Counted from the stretch's first letter, positions 7,992 through 17,742 are shown. The stretch: DNA of 64,000 nucleotides from Humitalea rosea (GCF_003253705.1 NZ_QKYU01000008.1:115525-179524), one strand, 5' to 3'. Translations and numbers: made by a program. Notes: generated by a model from the letters alone, not told the origin.

Positions 7992-10718
7992 TCAGCCCTC
8001 CTGCTTCTTCAGCAGTGCGATCGACAGCCCCATCAGCACCGGCACCGCCAGCGACATCAGCAGCAGGCTCCACCACAGGTCGGAGAAATCCAGCGCCTTG
8101 GAGAAGACCCCGCGCGAGATCACCAGGAAATACGCCGCGGGATAGACATGGCCGATCGCCGCCCCGATGCCTTGCAGGGAGGAGACCGGATCGAGCATGC
8201 CGGAGAACTGCACCGCGGGCATGATCGTCAGCACCGTGGTGCCGAAGATCGCGGCGATCTGGCTGCGCATGAAGGTCGAGATCAGCAGCCCCATGGCGGT
8301 GGCGGCGGTGACATAGACCAGTGCCGAGACCGCCAGCATCAGGAAGCTTCCCTTCATCGGCACCCCGAACACGAAGACCGCGACCAGGACCATCAGCAGG
8401 AAGTTCACCATCGCGAGCAGGATGTAGGGGATCTGCTTGCCAATCAGGAACTCCGTCCGCGTCACCGGGGTGACGTAGAGGTTGACGATGGAGCCAAGCT
8501 CCTTCTCGCGCACCACGCTCAGCGCCGTCAGCATCGCCGGGATCAGCATCAGCAGCACGGGGATGACCGCCGGCACCATCGCGTAAAGGCTCTTGACGTC
8601 GGGGTTGTAGCGGAAGCGGGTCTCGATGCTGAAGGCCGCCGCGGTGGCCGCCGACCCCGCCGCCAGGGCGATGCGCCCGCTCAGCCATTGCGCGTGCATG
8701 CCCTCGACATAGCCGCGCACCGTCTCGGCCCGCGACGGCATGGCGCCATCGATCCAGGCGCCGACCTGCACCGGGGTGCCGCGCGCCACGTCGCGGCCGA
8801 AGCCCGGGGGGATTTCGATGGCGATGCTCAGCTCGCCCGACCGCATGCGCCGGTCCAGCTCGACGTAATCCGAAATGGGCGGCTTCTCGATGAAGTAGCG
8901 TGAGCCCGCGAGGTTGATCGTGTAGTCGCGGCTGGTCGTGGTCTGGTCGCGGTCAAGCACGGCGTAGGTCAGGTTCTCCACATCCAGCGACAGCCCATAG
9001 GCCATGATCACCATGAGGATGAGGCTGCCGAGCAGGGCCAGCGTCGCGCGGATCGGGTCGCGCCGAAGCTCCAGCGCCTCACGCCGGGTGTAGCTGAACA
9101 GGCGGCGGGGATCGAAGCCGCGGCGCGGCTTGCGCGCGGCCTCCTCCGGGGCTTGCGCGGCGGGCGGCGGGGGCTCGGCGGCGGCGCCGATCTCCGTCTC
9201 CCGCAGGTAGCCGATGAAGGCCTCCTCCAGCGAGGCCGCGCCGCGCTTGGCGATCAGCGCCGCCGGCGTGTCGCTGACCAGCACGCGCCCCGCATGCATC
9301 AGCGAGATGCGGTCGCAGCGCGCGGCCTCGTTCATGAAATGCGTGGAGATGAAGATGGTGACTTTGTCGTTCCGCGCGAGGTCCACCATGATCTGCCAGA
9401 AGGCATCGCGCGCGACCGGGTCCACGCCCGAGGTCGGCTCGTCCAGGATCAGCATTTCCGGCTGGTGGATCATCGCCACCGCCAGGGACAGCCGCTGCCG
9501 CTGCCCGAGCGGCAAGGTGGGGGGCAGCTTGTCGAGGATGTCCACGAGGTCGAAGCGCCGCGCCATCTCCTCGATGCGCCCGGGGATGGTCGCGCTCGGC
9601 AGGCGGAACAGCTCGGCATGCAGGCGTAAATTCTGCCGCACCGTCAGCTCGGTGTAGAGCGAGAAGCTCTGCGACATGTAGCCGACGCGGCGGCGCGTCT
9701 CGATGTCGCGCGGGTCCACCACCTCGCCGAACAGCCAGGCCTGGCCCTCGGTGGCGGGCAGAAGCCCTGTCAGCATCTTCATCGTCGTGGTCTTGCCGCA
9801 GCCGTTGGAGCCGAGGAAGCCGAAGATCTCGCCGCGCCCGATGCGGAAGCTGACATGGTCCACCGCGACGAAATCGCCGAAGCGCTTGGTCAGGTCGCGC
9901 GCCTCGATCGCGATCACCTGCTGCTCGGCGCCATCGCGCGGCGGGATGGTGACCGCTTGGTGCCCCGCCCGCTTCGCCTCCGGCAGCAGGGCGATGAAGG
10001 CTTCCTCCAGCGTGGCGGTGCCGGTCCGGTCCAGCAGGTCCTTCGGCGTGCCGGTGGCGAGCACCCGGCCCGCATCCATCGCCGCCAGCCAGTCGAAGCG
10101 CGCGGCCTCCTCCATATAGGCGGTGGCGACCAGCACGCTCATCCCCGGCCGCGCCGCGCGGATACGGGCGATCAGATCCCAGAACTGGCTGCGCGACAGC
10201 GGATCGACGCCCGTGGTCGGCTCATCCAGGATCAGCAGATCCGGGTCGTGGATCAGCGCGCAGCACAGGCCGAGCTTCTGCTTCATGCCGCCCGAGAGCT
10301 TGCCCGCCGGCCGGCCGGCGAAGTCCGAAAGCCCCGTCGCCAGCAGCAGCTCCGCGATGCGCCTGGCCCGTTCGGCATGGCCCTGTCCGAACAGGCGGCC
10401 GAAGAAGTCGAGGTTCTCGAACGCCGACAGCGTCGGGTAGAGGTTCTTGCCGAGCCCCTGCGGCATGAAGGCGATGCGCGGCACCACGTCGCGGCGGTGG
10501 CCGACCAAGGCCATGTCGCCGCCCAGCACCTCCACCTTGCCTTCGCGCACCGCCCGCGCGCCGGCGATCAGGGCGAGCAGGCTGGATTTGCCGACGCCAT
10601 CGGGGCCGATCAGCCCCGCCATGCAGCCCGCCGGCACCGCGAGATCGATCGCCTCCAGCGCGCGCAGCTTGCCGTAGCGCAGCCCGACGCCGCTGAGCGT
10701 CGCGACCGCCGCCGTCAT
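7992..10718 (-). CDS. rbbA: Fused double-ABC ATPase and ABC-2 permease (RbbA/YhiH-like)
   Basis: 908 residues, close to E. coli RbbA (911). Two nucleotide-binding domains come first: Walker [10 protein letters not shown] (about 40) and signature LSGGMKQK, then Walker [10 protein letters not shown] (about 300) with the signature replaced by LPLGQRQR. Walker B motifs [13 protein letters not shown] and [13 protein letters not shown] are intact. The last 370 residues are an ABC-2 permease with [20 protein letters not shown]. coli RbbA is described as a ribosome-associated ATPase, but the operon looks like an exporter. The start at 10718 overlaps the HlyD-like stop by 4 bp. Substrate unknown. Confidence 0.88.
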   Translation of the reverse strand: MTAAVATLSGVGLRYGKLRALEAIDLAVPAGCMAGLIGPDGVGKSSLLALIAGARAVREGKVEVLGGDMALVGHRRDVVPRIAFMPQGLGKNLYPTLSAFENLDFFGRLFGQGHAERARRIAELLLATGLSDFAGRPAGKLSGGMKQKLGLCCALIHDPDLLILDEPTTGVDPLSRSQFWDLIARIRAARPGMSVLVATAYMEEAARFDWLAAMDAGRVLATGTPKDLLDRTGTATLEEAFIALLPEAKRAGHQAVTIPPRDGAEQQVIAIEARDLTKRFGDFVAVDHVSFRIGRGEIFGFLGSNGCGKTTTMKMLTGLLPATEGQAWLFGEVVDPRDIETRRRVGYMSQSFSLYTELTVRQNLRLHAELFRLPSATIPGRIEEMARRFDLVDILDKLPPTLPLGQRQRLSLAVAMIHQPEMLILDEPTSGVDPVARDAFWQIMVDLARNDKVTIFISTHFMNEAARCDRISLMHAGRVLVSDTPAALIAKRGAASLEEAFIGYLRETEIGAAAEPPPPAAQAPEEAARKPRRGFDPRRLFSYTRREALELRRDPIRATLALLGSLILMVIMAYGLSLDVENLTYAVLDRDQTTTSRDYTINLAGSRYFIEKPPISDYVELDRRMRSGELSIAIEIPPGFGRDVARGTPVQVGAWIDGAMPSRAETVRGYVEGMHAQWLSGRIALAAGSAATAAAFSIETRFRYNPDVKSLYAMVPAVIPVLLMLIPAMLTALSVVREKELGSIVNLYVTPVTRTEFLIGKQIPYILLAMVNFLLMVLVAVFVFGVPMKGSFLMLAVSALVYVTAATAMGLLISTFMRSQIAAIFGTTVLTIMPAVQFSGMLDPVSSLQGIGAAIGHVYPAAYFLVISRGVFSKALDFSDLWWSLLLMSLAVPVLMGLSIALLKKQEG

Positions 10719-11782
10719 TGCGGCAGCCGGACCTGCAGCCGTGCCGGCCATTCGATGGCAGGGTCCAGCCGGATATAGGCGATGCCCGGCACGCCGGTCT
10801 TCACCTGTTCGATATGCTGGCGCAGCAGGCCCGGGTCGATCCGGGCCTTGATGCGGAACATCAGCTTCAGCCGCTCCTCGGCGGTTTCCACGGTGCGCGG
10901 GGTGAATTGGGCGACGGCGGCGACGAAGCTCGCCTGCGCCGGGATCACGAGGGTCGGGACGGCATCGAGCACCAGCCGCACCTCGGTGCCGATCGCGACC
11001 CGCCCGGCGGCCTCGGTCGGCAGGAAGAAGGTCATGTAGACATCGACGAGATCGACGAGGTTCAGCACCCGCCCCCCGGCCGAGACCACCTCGCCCGGCT
11101 GGGCCACGCGGTATTGCACGCGCCCGTCGCGCGGCGAGCGCAGGGTGCCGTCGTCGATATCGGTCTGGATGCGCTGGATCGTCGCCCGCGTCGCCTCGAC
11201 CGCGGATTGGGCGGCGATCACCTGCGACCGCGCGGTGCCGAGGGCGGCATCGGCCGCGGCGACCTGGGCCTGCGCGATGCTGACGGCGGCCCGGGCGCCC
11301 TGGAAGGAGGCACGGTCGTCATCCAGCCGCTGCGCCGGCACGGTGCCGCGCGGGGCCAGCTCCTCGGACCGGGCGACGCGGCGCTGGGCCGCATCCAGCT
11401 CGGCCTCGCGCTGGTCCACGACGGCGAGGGCGGCGGCGCGGTCGGCCTCGCGCTGGCGCACCTGGCTGCGGGCGACGTCGATGCCGATGATGGCCTGCTG
11501 CAACCCGGCCTCGGCCTCGCGCAGCTGGGCCTCGGAGATGGCGGTGTCCATCCGCGCCAGCACCTGGCCGGCGGTGACGAACTCGCCCTCATTGGCCAGG
11601 ATCTCGCGGATGCGCCCGGCGGATTTGGCGGCGATGTCGATCTCGACCGCCTCGATCCGGCCATTGCCGCTGGCAAAGCCCGCCGGCAGCCCCTCCGGCT
11701 GGTAGGAGCGCCACAGCAGGTAGCCCCCCCCGGCGGCTGCCAGGACAAGCAGCACCACCCCCACGCGCGCCACTCTTTTCAT
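10715..11782 (-). CDS. yhiI: HlyD-family membrane-fusion protein (YhiI-like)
   Basis: 355 residues from ATG 11782. One N-terminal membrane anchor ([21 protein letters not shown]), then a lipoyl/barrel half ([16 protein letters not shown]), a long Ala/Gln/Arg-rich coiled coil (about 95-215), the second lipoyl half ([20 protein letters not shown]) and a beta-barrel. This is the periplasmic adaptor for the ABC exporter encoded immediately downstream with a 4-bp overlap. A FixK-type box 141 bp upstream suggests that the whole three-gene operon is switched on at low oxygen. No outer-membrane channel gene is seen nearby. Confidence 0.88.
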   Translation of the reverse strand: MKRVARVGVVLLVLAAAGGGYLLWRSYQPEGLPAGFASGNGRIEAVEIDIAAKSAGRIREILANEGEFVTAGQVLARMDTAISEAQLREAEAGLQQAIIGIDVARSQVRQREADRAAALAVVDQREAELDAAQRRVARSEELAPRGTVPAQRLDDDRASFQGARAAVSIAQAQVAAADAALGTARSQVIAAQSAVEATRATIQRIQTDIDDGTLRSPRDGRVQYRVAQPGEVVSAGGRVLNLVDLVDVYMTFFLPTEAAGRVAIGTEVRLVLDAVPTLVIPAQASFVAAVAQFTPRTVETAEERLKLMFRIKARIDPGLLRQHIEQVKTGVPGIAYIRLDPAIEWPARLQVRLPQ

Positions 11783-11922
11783 GCTTTCGGCCTTGGTCAG
11801 ATGATGCCCGGCGCGCCGGTGCGGGCGCTGGCAAGCGGTTGGGCGGTTCGCCATTTCCCCCAGCCGCGGCATTTCCCTGCCACTGGCCAAGCCGAACCTG
11901 CCGCAAGCCGGGCGACGCGTCG

Positions 11923-11936
11923 TTGCGGCAGATCAA
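11923..11936. promoter_or_regulatory. FixK/FNR-type box upstream of the export operon
   Basis: TTGCGGCAGATCAA (TTGAT-CTGC-CGCAA on the minus strand): one arm is exact and the other keeps TTG. It is the only such site in the 210-bp gap before the HlyD-like gene. Confidence 0.55.
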
Positions 11937-11956
11937 TCGGTCGCGCGCGCGACCGG

Positions 11957-11996
11957 CGCAGTCTGCGCCCCTACCCACCGCAGTCTGCGCCCCTAC
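11957..11996. repeat. 18-bp direct repeat in tandem
   Basis: CGCAGTCTGCGCCCCTAC occurs at 11957-11974 and again at 11979-11996, separated by 4 bp. The second copy contains the stop codon of the small minus-strand gene, so this is probably a recent local duplication of its 3' end. Confidence 0.8.
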
Positions 11997-12223
11997 AGCG
12001 ACATGAGCATCCGCCAGTTGAGCAAGCGCTTGACCTCCCCGCGCGGCAGCAGCAGCGTCAGGCTGCGCCCCGCGCCATCGGCCAGGGCGACCACGAGGTG
12101 CTCGGGGTCATCGGTGCTGATGCTGATGGCGTCGAACTCCATCATGGTGGTCTCGCCCTTCAGGTCCAGGATCGCCTGCGCCCTGAGTGGCGTGGCCCGG
12201 GCCTTCGCGTCGGTGTCGGTCAT
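11993..12223 (-). CDS. Small hypothetical protein, 76 residues
   Basis: I do not recognise a family. The ATG at 12223 has GGAG about 9 nt upstream. The protein is soluble and reads as a small beta/alpha unit: AISISTDDPEHLVVALADG then RSLTLLLPRGEVKRLLNWR. Composition is protein-like, unlike the overlapping frames, and the longer reading from 12844 runs through low-complexity Arg/Gly sequence and is rejected. It lies between the FixK-linked export operon and a divergent DUF5132-like gene, so a role in the same response is possible but unproven. Confidence 0.65.
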   Translation of the reverse strand: MTDTDAKARATPLRAQAILDLKGETTMMEFDAISISTDDPEHLVVALADGAGRSLTLLLPRGEVKRLLNWRMLMSL

Positions 12224-12322
12224 GTTTGCTGCTCCGGCGCTGTCACGCATCGAGGATAGTGGCGCTACCCCCGCGCGCGCTACCGTCGCGCGTTTCCACG
12301 CATGAGAAGGAGTCCGCAAGGC

Positions 12323-12664
12323 ATGGTTCCCGTCCTGCTCTTTGGTGCCGGCATCGCGGTGGGGCTTGGCGTCGCGGCCCTCGCGCCCGGCCTGATGCCC
12401 CAGATCGCCCGCGCCGCCCGGCCCACGGCGAAGGAGGCGCTGAAGACGGCGCTCATCGGCTACAGCCAGCTTCGCATCGCCGCGGCCGAGGCCGCCGAGG
12501 CGGCCAGCGACCTGGTCGCCGAGGTCGAGCACGATCTGGCGACGGCCCCACCCCCCGATGCCGCGCCGGCCGGCGCCGAATCGGCGCCTGAACCGGCCGC
12601 CGCGGCGGCCGCCGCCGCCGCCGCGCGCGCCGTGGCCGCGGCACGGGGCAGGAGCGATGGCTGA
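12323..12664 (+). CDS. DUF5132-like small membrane-anchored protein
   Basis: 113 residues from ATG 12323; AAGGAG sits 12 nt upstream, which fits this start better than the ATG at 12302. VPVLLFGAGIAVGLGVAALAPGLMPQ is a single hydrophobic segment, then a helix AKEALKTALIGYSQLRIAAAEAAEAASDLVAEVEHDL and an Ala/Pro-rich tail. This resembles DUF5132 proteins, often encoded beside HMA-domain proteins and P-type ATPases. It overlaps the next gene by 8 bp, so the two are a unit. Function unknown; the pairing suggests a membrane partner of the HMA-like protein. Confidence 0.65.
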   Translation: MVPVLLFGAGIAVGLGVAALAPGLMPQIARAARPTAKEALKTALIGYSQLRIAAAEAAEAASDLVAEVEHDLATAPPPDAAPAGAESAPEPAAAAAAAAAARAVAAARGRSDG

Positions 12665-13073
12665 CGCCCCCCTCGCCACCATCGTGCATGCCCTGCCGGG
12701 GCGGCTGCGGCTGCGGCTGCCGGCGCTGCGGGGGGATATCGCGGGGCTCTCCGCGCTGGCGCTGGCCGTCGCGGCGCTGCCCGGCGTCGCCGCCGCCGAG
12801 GCCTCCGCCACCACCGGCAGCCTGCTGATCCAGCACGAGGGCACGACGGAGGCTGTGCTCGTGCTGGCGGAAGGGCTGTTCTCGGCGCGGCCGGACGCGG
12901 CGGAGGAGGCGATTCAACTGCCCGAGGCGCTGCTGCCCGCGATGGGGGCCATGGCCGCGGCCGGGCTCACCATCGTGCAACTGCTGCGGCGGGAGGCGCT
13001 GCCGCCCGCCCTCACCCTCGGCTGGTATGCGATGCGGCTGGGCCAGGACGCGCTGCGGCGCCGCGGGTCCTGA
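12657..13073 (+). CDS. Stand-alone HMA-like domain protein
   Basis: 138 residues. IVHALPGRLRLRLPALRGD at the start is almost the same as AAVPGRLRLRLPALRGAT at the N-terminus of the P-type ATPase encoded 4 kb away, and both continue with LPGVAAAEAS..TGSLLIQH-like text. That is the heavy-metal-associated-like fold lacking the CXXC metal pair. A weakly hydrophobic stretch (MGAMAAAGLTIVQLL) lies near the C-terminus. It may substitute for, or regulate, the ATPase N-domain. It converges with the S-adenosylmethionine-synthetase-like gene, 4 bp away. Confidence 0.7.
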   Translation: MADAPLATIVHALPGRLRLRLPALRGDIAGLSALALAVAALPGVAAAEASATTGSLLIQHEGTTEAVLVLAEGLFSARPDAAEEAIQLPEALLPAMGAMAAAGLTIVQLLRREALPPALTLGWYAMRLGQDALRRRGS

Positions 13074-13077
13074 CCAC

Positions 13078-14211
13078 CTAACCCCGCAGCGCCGCCGCCA
13101 GATCGGTCGCTTCCCAGGGCAGGTCCAGATCCTCGCGCCCGACGTGCCCATAGGCGGCAAGGGCGCGGAACAGCACCGGTTTCGCCCAGAACCGGCGCAG
13201 CAGCGGGCCGGGGCGGAAATCCGCGACCGCCGCGAGGCGGGCCGCCAACTCGGCATCGGGCACCACGCCCGTACCCTCGGTGCGGACCCGCAGGCTGGCG
13301 GGGGCGGCGCGGCCGGCGGCGTAGCAGAGATGCACCTCGCAGCGCCGCGCGAGCCCCGCCGCGACCAGGTTCTTCGCCGCCCAGCGCGCGGCATAGGCGC
13401 CCAAGCGGTCGATGCTGCCCAGGTCCTTGCCGGAGAGGGCGGCCTGCGGCTGGCGGGAGAATTCGCCATAGGTGTCGATCCCCGGCTTGCGCCCGGTCAG
13501 CCCCGGATGGGTCTCCGGCCCGCCGCCGCGGCGAACGCCGCCGGGGTTGATCAGCACGGCGCAGCCCGCGTCGAAGCCGAGCGGCGCGCCGACGAAGGCC
13601 GGCTCCAGCACCGCCTTGCCCAGCCGCCCCGGCAGCGCCGCGAGCGCCGCGGCCTCGCCACCGCAGACCAGGGTGACGCTGGCAATGGCCTCCGGCCGGC
13701 CCTCGCGGTAGCGCACCGCCACCTGCGCCTTGGCATCCGGCGACAGCGCGCCGAGCGCCCCCGCCGCCCGCGCCGCATCGAAGGCACGGGCGACCCGGTG
13801 CGCCAGCATGATCGGCATGGGCATCAGCGCCGGCGTGTCGTCGCAGGCGAAGCCGAAGGCGTTCACATGCTCATCCGCGACCGGCTCCGCCTCATCGCGG
13901 GGCGCGGGGGCGGCATCGGTGAGGCTGGTGAGGATGCTGCACCGCCGCGCGTCGAAGCCGCCATGGCCCTCGCCATAGCCGACCTCGGCCAGCACCTCGC
14001 GCGCGATGGCGGGCATATCGACCGTGGCCCGGGAGGCGATGCGCGCGGCGAGGAAGACGATGCCGCTGGCGACGGCGCATTCCACCTCGGCCGTGGCCGC
14101 CGCATCCCGGGCCAGCAGCGCATCGACCACGGCATCCGCGATGGCATCGCAGAGCTTGTCCGGATGGCCCGGCGTCACGGATTCCGAGACGAACAGATCC
14201 TCACCCAGCAT
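13078..14211 (-). CDS. Divergent S-adenosylmethionine synthetase-like protein
   Basis: 377 residues from ATG 14211 (GGGAGG upstream). The N-terminus FVSESVTPGHPDKLCDAIADA and the C-terminal block LTGRK...DTYG...LSGKD...IDR.GAYAARWAAKNLVAAG are those of MetK. However, the canonical GAGDQG loop is replaced by ADEHVNAFGFACDD, the GGP.GDAG stretch by GGGPETHPG, and GGGAFSGKD by QPQAALSGKD, so residues that contact methionine and ATP in MetK are changed. It is therefore a paralogue whose activity is uncertain, not the housekeeping enzyme. It overlaps the 3' end of the P-type ATPase gene by 11 bp and is surely co-transcribed with it. Confidence 0.75.
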   Translation of the reverse strand: MLGEDLFVSESVTPGHPDKLCDAIADAVVDALLARDAAATAEVECAVASGIVFLAARIASRATVDMPAIAREVLAEVGYGEGHGGFDARRCSILTSLTDAAPAPRDEAEPVADEHVNAFGFACDDTPALMPMPIMLAHRVARAFDAARAAGALGALSPDAKAQVAVRYREGRPEAIASVTLVCGGEAAALAALPGRLGKAVLEPAFVGAPLGFDAGCAVLINPGGVRRGGGPETHPGLTGRKPGIDTYGEFSRQPQAALSGKDLGSIDRLGAYAARWAAKNLVAAGLARRCEVHLCYAAGRAAPASLRVRTEGTGVVPDAELAARLAAVADFRPGPLLRRFWAKPVLFRALAAYGHVGREDLDLPWEATDLAAALRG

Positions 14212-17131
14212 CGGTGCTGCCTCCCTTGCGCGCGGCGGCGGTGATCGCCTCATTCAACGCCAACGTGCCGAAGCCCGCCACCGCCACCGCCAGCATCCCC
14301 CCCGGCGTCAGCGCGCCGAGCCCGAGCAGCCGCCGCAGCCCCGGCACCGCCTGCGCCAGCACCTGCAAGACGATCCCGCCCCCGGCGGCGGCGAAGAGCA
14401 GCGGGTTGGGCTTGCCCTGGCGCAGCGTCGCGACCAGCCCGCGATGGTCGGAGCGGCAGGCCAGCGCATGCAGCAACTGCGCCAAGGTGATGGCATGGAA
14501 GGTGACCGGCGCCGTGCCGCGGCCCGCGACCAGCTGCGCCGCCAGGGTCACCACGGCCATCACCGTGCCTTCCCGCCCGATGCGCCACATGTCCTCGCGC
14601 CCCAGCAGCGGCGCCCCCGGCGGGCGCGGCGCCCGCGACAGCTCGTCGCCCTCGGCCGGGTCGAGGCCGAGCGCCAGCGCCGGCGCCACATCCGAGACCA
14701 GGTTCAGCCAGAGCAGTTGCATCGGCGACAGCGGCTCGGGCAGGCCGAGCCCGGCGGCGCCGAGCATCACGAGGCTCTCCGACAAATTGGTCGAGACCAG
14801 ATAGCGCAGCACCTTGCGGATATTGCCGGTGATGGCGCGGCCGAGGCCGAGCGCCCGCAGGATGCCATCCAGCTCATCCCCCGCCAGCACGATATCGGCG
14901 GCCTGGCGCGCGACCTCGGTGCCGCCGGCGCCCATGGCGATGCCGACATCGGCGGCGCGCAGCGCGGGGCCGTCGTTCACCCCGTCCCCGGTCATCGCGA
15001 CGACGCCGCCGCCGGCCTGCAAGGCGCGCACGACCTGGAGCTTCTGGGCCGGGCTGACGCGGGCGAAGGCATCGGCGCGGGGCGCCAGGGCGGCCAGCAC
15101 CTCCGGCCGCGTGGTGTCGAACTGCCCGGCCTCCAGCACGGTGATCTCGGGGCCATTGGCGAGGTCCAGCGCGCGGGCGATGGCGATGGCGGTCGCGGCC
15201 TGGTCGCCGGTGATCATGGCGGTGCGGACGCCGGCGGCATGCAGCGTCGCGATCGCCGCCTTCGCATCCTGGCGCAGCGGATCGGCGATCCCGGCCAGGC
15301 CGCACCAGACCAGCCCCGCCTCCTCCGGCCCGTCGCCACAGGCAACCCCGAGCACGCGCAGCGCGCGGCCGGCCATGGCGTCATTGGCGGCGCGGATGGC
15401 GGCGCGGTCCGGGGCGGTCAGCGGCACGATCCCGGCGCCAGCCAGCCTGTGCCCGCACAGCGCCAGCACCTCGACCGGATCGCCCTTCATCGCCAGCAGC
15501 CGGCCGCCCCCGGGCGCGCCATGGACCGTGGCCATGCGCTTGCGGCCCTCGGCGCGGGGGGTGGCGGAGAGGCGCGGATGCCCCGCCCGCAGCGCCGCGA
15601 CATCGATGCCGTGTTCCTGCGCGGCACGCACCAGCGCGGCCTCGGTGGGCGAGCCCGCGAGCCCGGCCGGGCCAAGCTCCACGTCGCTGCACAGCGAGGC
15701 GAGTTCCAGCAGCCGCCACACCTCGGCCGCCGCGCAAGCGGCATCGACACCGGCCGCCGGGACCAGCCGCGCCGCCTCCCAGCCGCACTCCCCGGCCGGC
15801 GGCCGCAGCGCCACCACCGCCATCAGGTTGCGGGTCAGCGTGCCGGTCTTGTCCAGGCAGACCACCTGCACCGAGCCCAGGGTCTCGATCGCGCCGAGCC
15901 GGCGCACCAGCACCCCCTCCCGCCGCATCTGCTGGATGCCCGAGGCGAGCGTGGTGGTGGCGACGGCCGGCAGCCCCTCCGGCACCGCCGCCACGGCCAA
16001 AGAGATCGCGCTGCGCAGCGTCGGCAGCAGCGCCCGCCCCCGCGCGAGGCCGAGGCCGAGCACGCCCAGGCAGATCGCGCCATTGATCCAGACCAGTTGG
16101 CGGCCGAGCCCGTCCAGCTCCTTCTGGATCGGCGTCTCGGGCGGGCGCAGCGTGCCGAGCAGCGCCTGGATGCGCCCGATCTCGGTCCCCTGCCCGGTCG
16201 CGACCACCACCGCGCGCCCCGCCCCGCCGGTCACTGCCGTACCGCGGAACAGCATGGTGCTGCGCTCGGCCAGCGGCGCATCGGCCGCAAGGCAGTCCCC
16301 GGCGGATTTGACGACCGGCAGGCTCTCCCCGGTCAGCGCGGATTCATTCACGGTCAACTCGGTCGCGGTCAGCAGCCGCGCATCGGCCGGCACCAGCGTG
16401 CCCGCCTCGGCCAGCAGGATGTCGCCGGGGACCAGCGCCTCCGGCGGCAGGCTCAGGCGCCGGCCGTCCCGCAGCAGCGGCACCGCGCCGGGGGCCTCCT
16501 CGTCCAGTGCCAGGATGGTGCGCTCGGCCTGGCGTTCGGTGGCGGTGGCGATGACGGCATTGGCCAGCACCACGCCGAGGATGACCACCGCATCCGCGAT
16601 CCCCCCCGTCGCCAGCGACACCACCGCCGAGGCGCCGAGCAGCACCACCGGCAGGCTGGTGAATTCCTCGGCGAAGAGGGCCGCAAGCCCGCGCGGCTGC
16701 GGCCGCGCCATCCGGTTGGGGCCGAACCGCAGCAGCCGGGCGGCGGCCTCGGCGTCGGTCAGCCCGGTCTCGGGGGTGGCGCCGAGGTCCCGCACCAGCG
16801 CCGCCGCCGGCAGCGCATGCCAGGGGGTCGGCTGCGAGGGGGCCGGCGCGGCGGGTTCGGCGGCGGGCGCGCCGTGCAGATCGGCGACCAGCCGTGTCGC
16901 TGCCTCGGCCGAAACGGCGGGCGCGTGATGCAGCAGGATGGAGCCGGTGAGCGCGCTGACCGAGGCGGCAAGGATGCCGGCCGAGGCCAGCAGCCGGTGC
17001 TCCAGCGCCAGCGCCGCCGCCGTGGCCCCGCGCAGCGCCGGCAGCCGCAACCGCAGCCGGCCGGGGACGGCGGCGTGGCGGGTTTCGATCGCGGGGGCGT
17101 GCTGGGGGCTCTGGATGCCCAAAAGATCCAT
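14201..17131 (-). CDS. P2-type cation-transporting ATPase with N-terminal HMA-like domain
   Basis: 976 residues. Residues 1-95 are an HMA-like domain without CXXC, shared with the small protein encoded at 12657-13073. The rest is a full P-type ATPase: TGES actuator motif (267-270), PEGLP in segment M4 (384-388, the P2 type used by Ca2+ and related pumps, not the CPC of heavy-metal pumps), DKTGTLT with phosphorylated Asp427, TGDG.ND hinge, and M6 LWLNLVSDVAPALALG. This M4/M6 pairing predicts divalent cation transport, possibly Ca2+, Mg2+ or Mn2+; the substrate cannot be fixed from sequence. The co-transcribed synthetase-like gene is unusual. Confidence 0.88.
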   Translation of the reverse strand: MDLLGIQSPQHAPAIETRHAAVPGRLRLRLPALRGATAAALALEHRLLASAGILAASVSALTGSILLHHAPAVSAEAATRLVADLHGAPAAEPAAPAPSQPTPWHALPAAALVRDLGATPETGLTDAEAAARLLRFGPNRMARPQPRGLAALFAEEFTSLPVVLLGASAVVSLATGGIADAVVILGVVLANAVIATATERQAERTILALDEEAPGAVPLLRDGRRLSLPPEALVPGDILLAEAGTLVPADARLLTATELTVNESALTGESLPVVKSAGDCLAADAPLAERSTMLFRGTAVTGGAGRAVVVATGQGTEIGRIQALLGTLRPPETPIQKELDGLGRQLVWINGAICLGVLGLGLARGRALLPTLRSAISLAVAAVPEGLPAVATTTLASGIQQMRREGVLVRRLGAIETLGSVQVVCLDKTGTLTRNLMAVVALRPPAGECGWEAARLVPAAGVDAACAAAEVWRLLELASLCSDVELGPAGLAGSPTEAALVRAAQEHGIDVAALRAGHPRLSATPRAEGRKRMATVHGAPGGGRLLAMKGDPVEVLALCGHRLAGAGIVPLTAPDRAAIRAANDAMAGRALRVLGVACGDGPEEAGLVWCGLAGIADPLRQDAKAAIATLHAAGVRTAMITGDQAATAIAIARALDLANGPEITVLEAGQFDTTRPEVLAALAPRADAFARVSPAQKLQVVRALQAGGGVVAMTGDGVNDGPALRAADVGIAMGAGGTEVARQAADIVLAGDELDGILRALGLGRAITGNIRKVLRYLVSTNLSESLVMLGAAGLGLPEPLSPMQLLWLNLVSDVAPALALGLDPAEGDELSRAPRPPGAPLLGREDMWRIGREGTVMAVVTLAAQLVAGRGTAPVTFHAITLAQLLHALACRSDHRGLVATLRQGKPNPLLFAAAGGGIVLQVLAQAVPGLRRLLGLGALTPGGMLAVAVAGFGTLALNEAITAAARKGGSTDAG

Positions 17132-17194
17132 CTGGTCGTGGGTGGCACCGAACCCGGACAGTAAAGCACCGGCGGCGCCGGCCCTGGATGAATT

Positions 17195-17638
17195 TTAGGC
17201 GGTCAGCCGCCGCAGCAGGCCCAGGAACATCACCTGCTCCTGCGGGGTCAGCGGGTCCAGCAGCGCATCATTGGCGCGCATGCCCTGGATGCGGGTTTCC
17301 TCCAGCAAAGCGCGGCCCTCCTCGGTCGCGCTGAGGACGATGGTGCGGCGGTCCATGGGATCGGTCGTCGCCGCGACCAGGCCGCGATCGCGCAGCCGCT
17401 GCACCACGCCCTTGGTCGTGGCGGAATCCAGCGCGACCTCTCGGCCCAGCCGATTCTGCGTGGTGCTGCCGCACTCGGCCAGGGTCAGCAGGGTCGCGAA
17501 TTGCGCGGGCGTCAGGCTGCCGGGCCCGCCGAGCGCCAGGAACAGCGCCGCATGGCGCTGATGCGCCCGCCGCAGCAGATGCCCCGCCGAACCGTCGAGA
17601 CTGTAGCCAACCATGCCTGTCCTGACCGTATCCGTCAC
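17195..17638 (-). CDS. MarR-family transcriptional regulator
   Basis: 147 residues, start GTG 17638 with GGGAGG 9 nt upstream. A MarR winged helix is clear: LTPAQFATLLTLAECGSTTQNRLGREVALDSATTKGVVQRL then the wing RGLVAATTDPMDRRTIVLSATEEGRALL. It is divergent from the TRAP transporter operon, with 104 bp between them holding a perfect palindrome, so it probably represses that operon and itself until a substrate binds. Ligand unknown, but is likely an aromatic or organic acid given the neighbours. Confidence 0.85.
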   Translation of the reverse strand: MTDTVRTGMVGYSLDGSAGHLLRRAHQRHAALFLALGGPGSLTPAQFATLLTLAECGSTTQNRLGREVALDSATTKGVVQRLRDRGLVAATTDPMDRRTIVLSATEEGRALLEETRIQGMRANDALLDPLTPQEQVMFLGLLRRLTA

Positions 17639-17704
17639 GCGGCGAACCTCCCACCAACTCCGTATTGCGTCTGGCGCGTACCTCCCATATGCAATGCAGA
17701 TAAC

Positions 17705-17724
17705 GATGGCGCAACGTCGCCATC
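17705..17724. promoter_or_regulatory. Palindrome, candidate MarR operator
   Basis: GATGGCG-CAACGT-CGCCATC, perfect 7-bp arms, sits just upstream of the dctP ribosome binding site (GGGAGG) in the MarR/TRAP intergenic region. Confidence 0.55.
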
Positions 17725-17742
17725 AACGGGAGGGTTACTGGA

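Noticed and set aside
7822..8688. Second minus-strand frame within the RbbA gene region
   Set aside because: Arg/Gly/Ala-rich shadow; the true frame has the ABC-2 permease sequence.
14006..17164. 1052-codon plus-strand open frame opposite the P-type ATPase
   Set aside because: Gln/Arg/His/Ala-rich shadow without any motif; the minus strand has every P-type ATPase motif.
17132..17194. FixK box in front of the P-type ATPase
   Set aside because: No TTGA or TCAA pair with the right spacing in this 63-bp gap, so membership of the ATPase operon in the FixK regulon is not supported by sequence.
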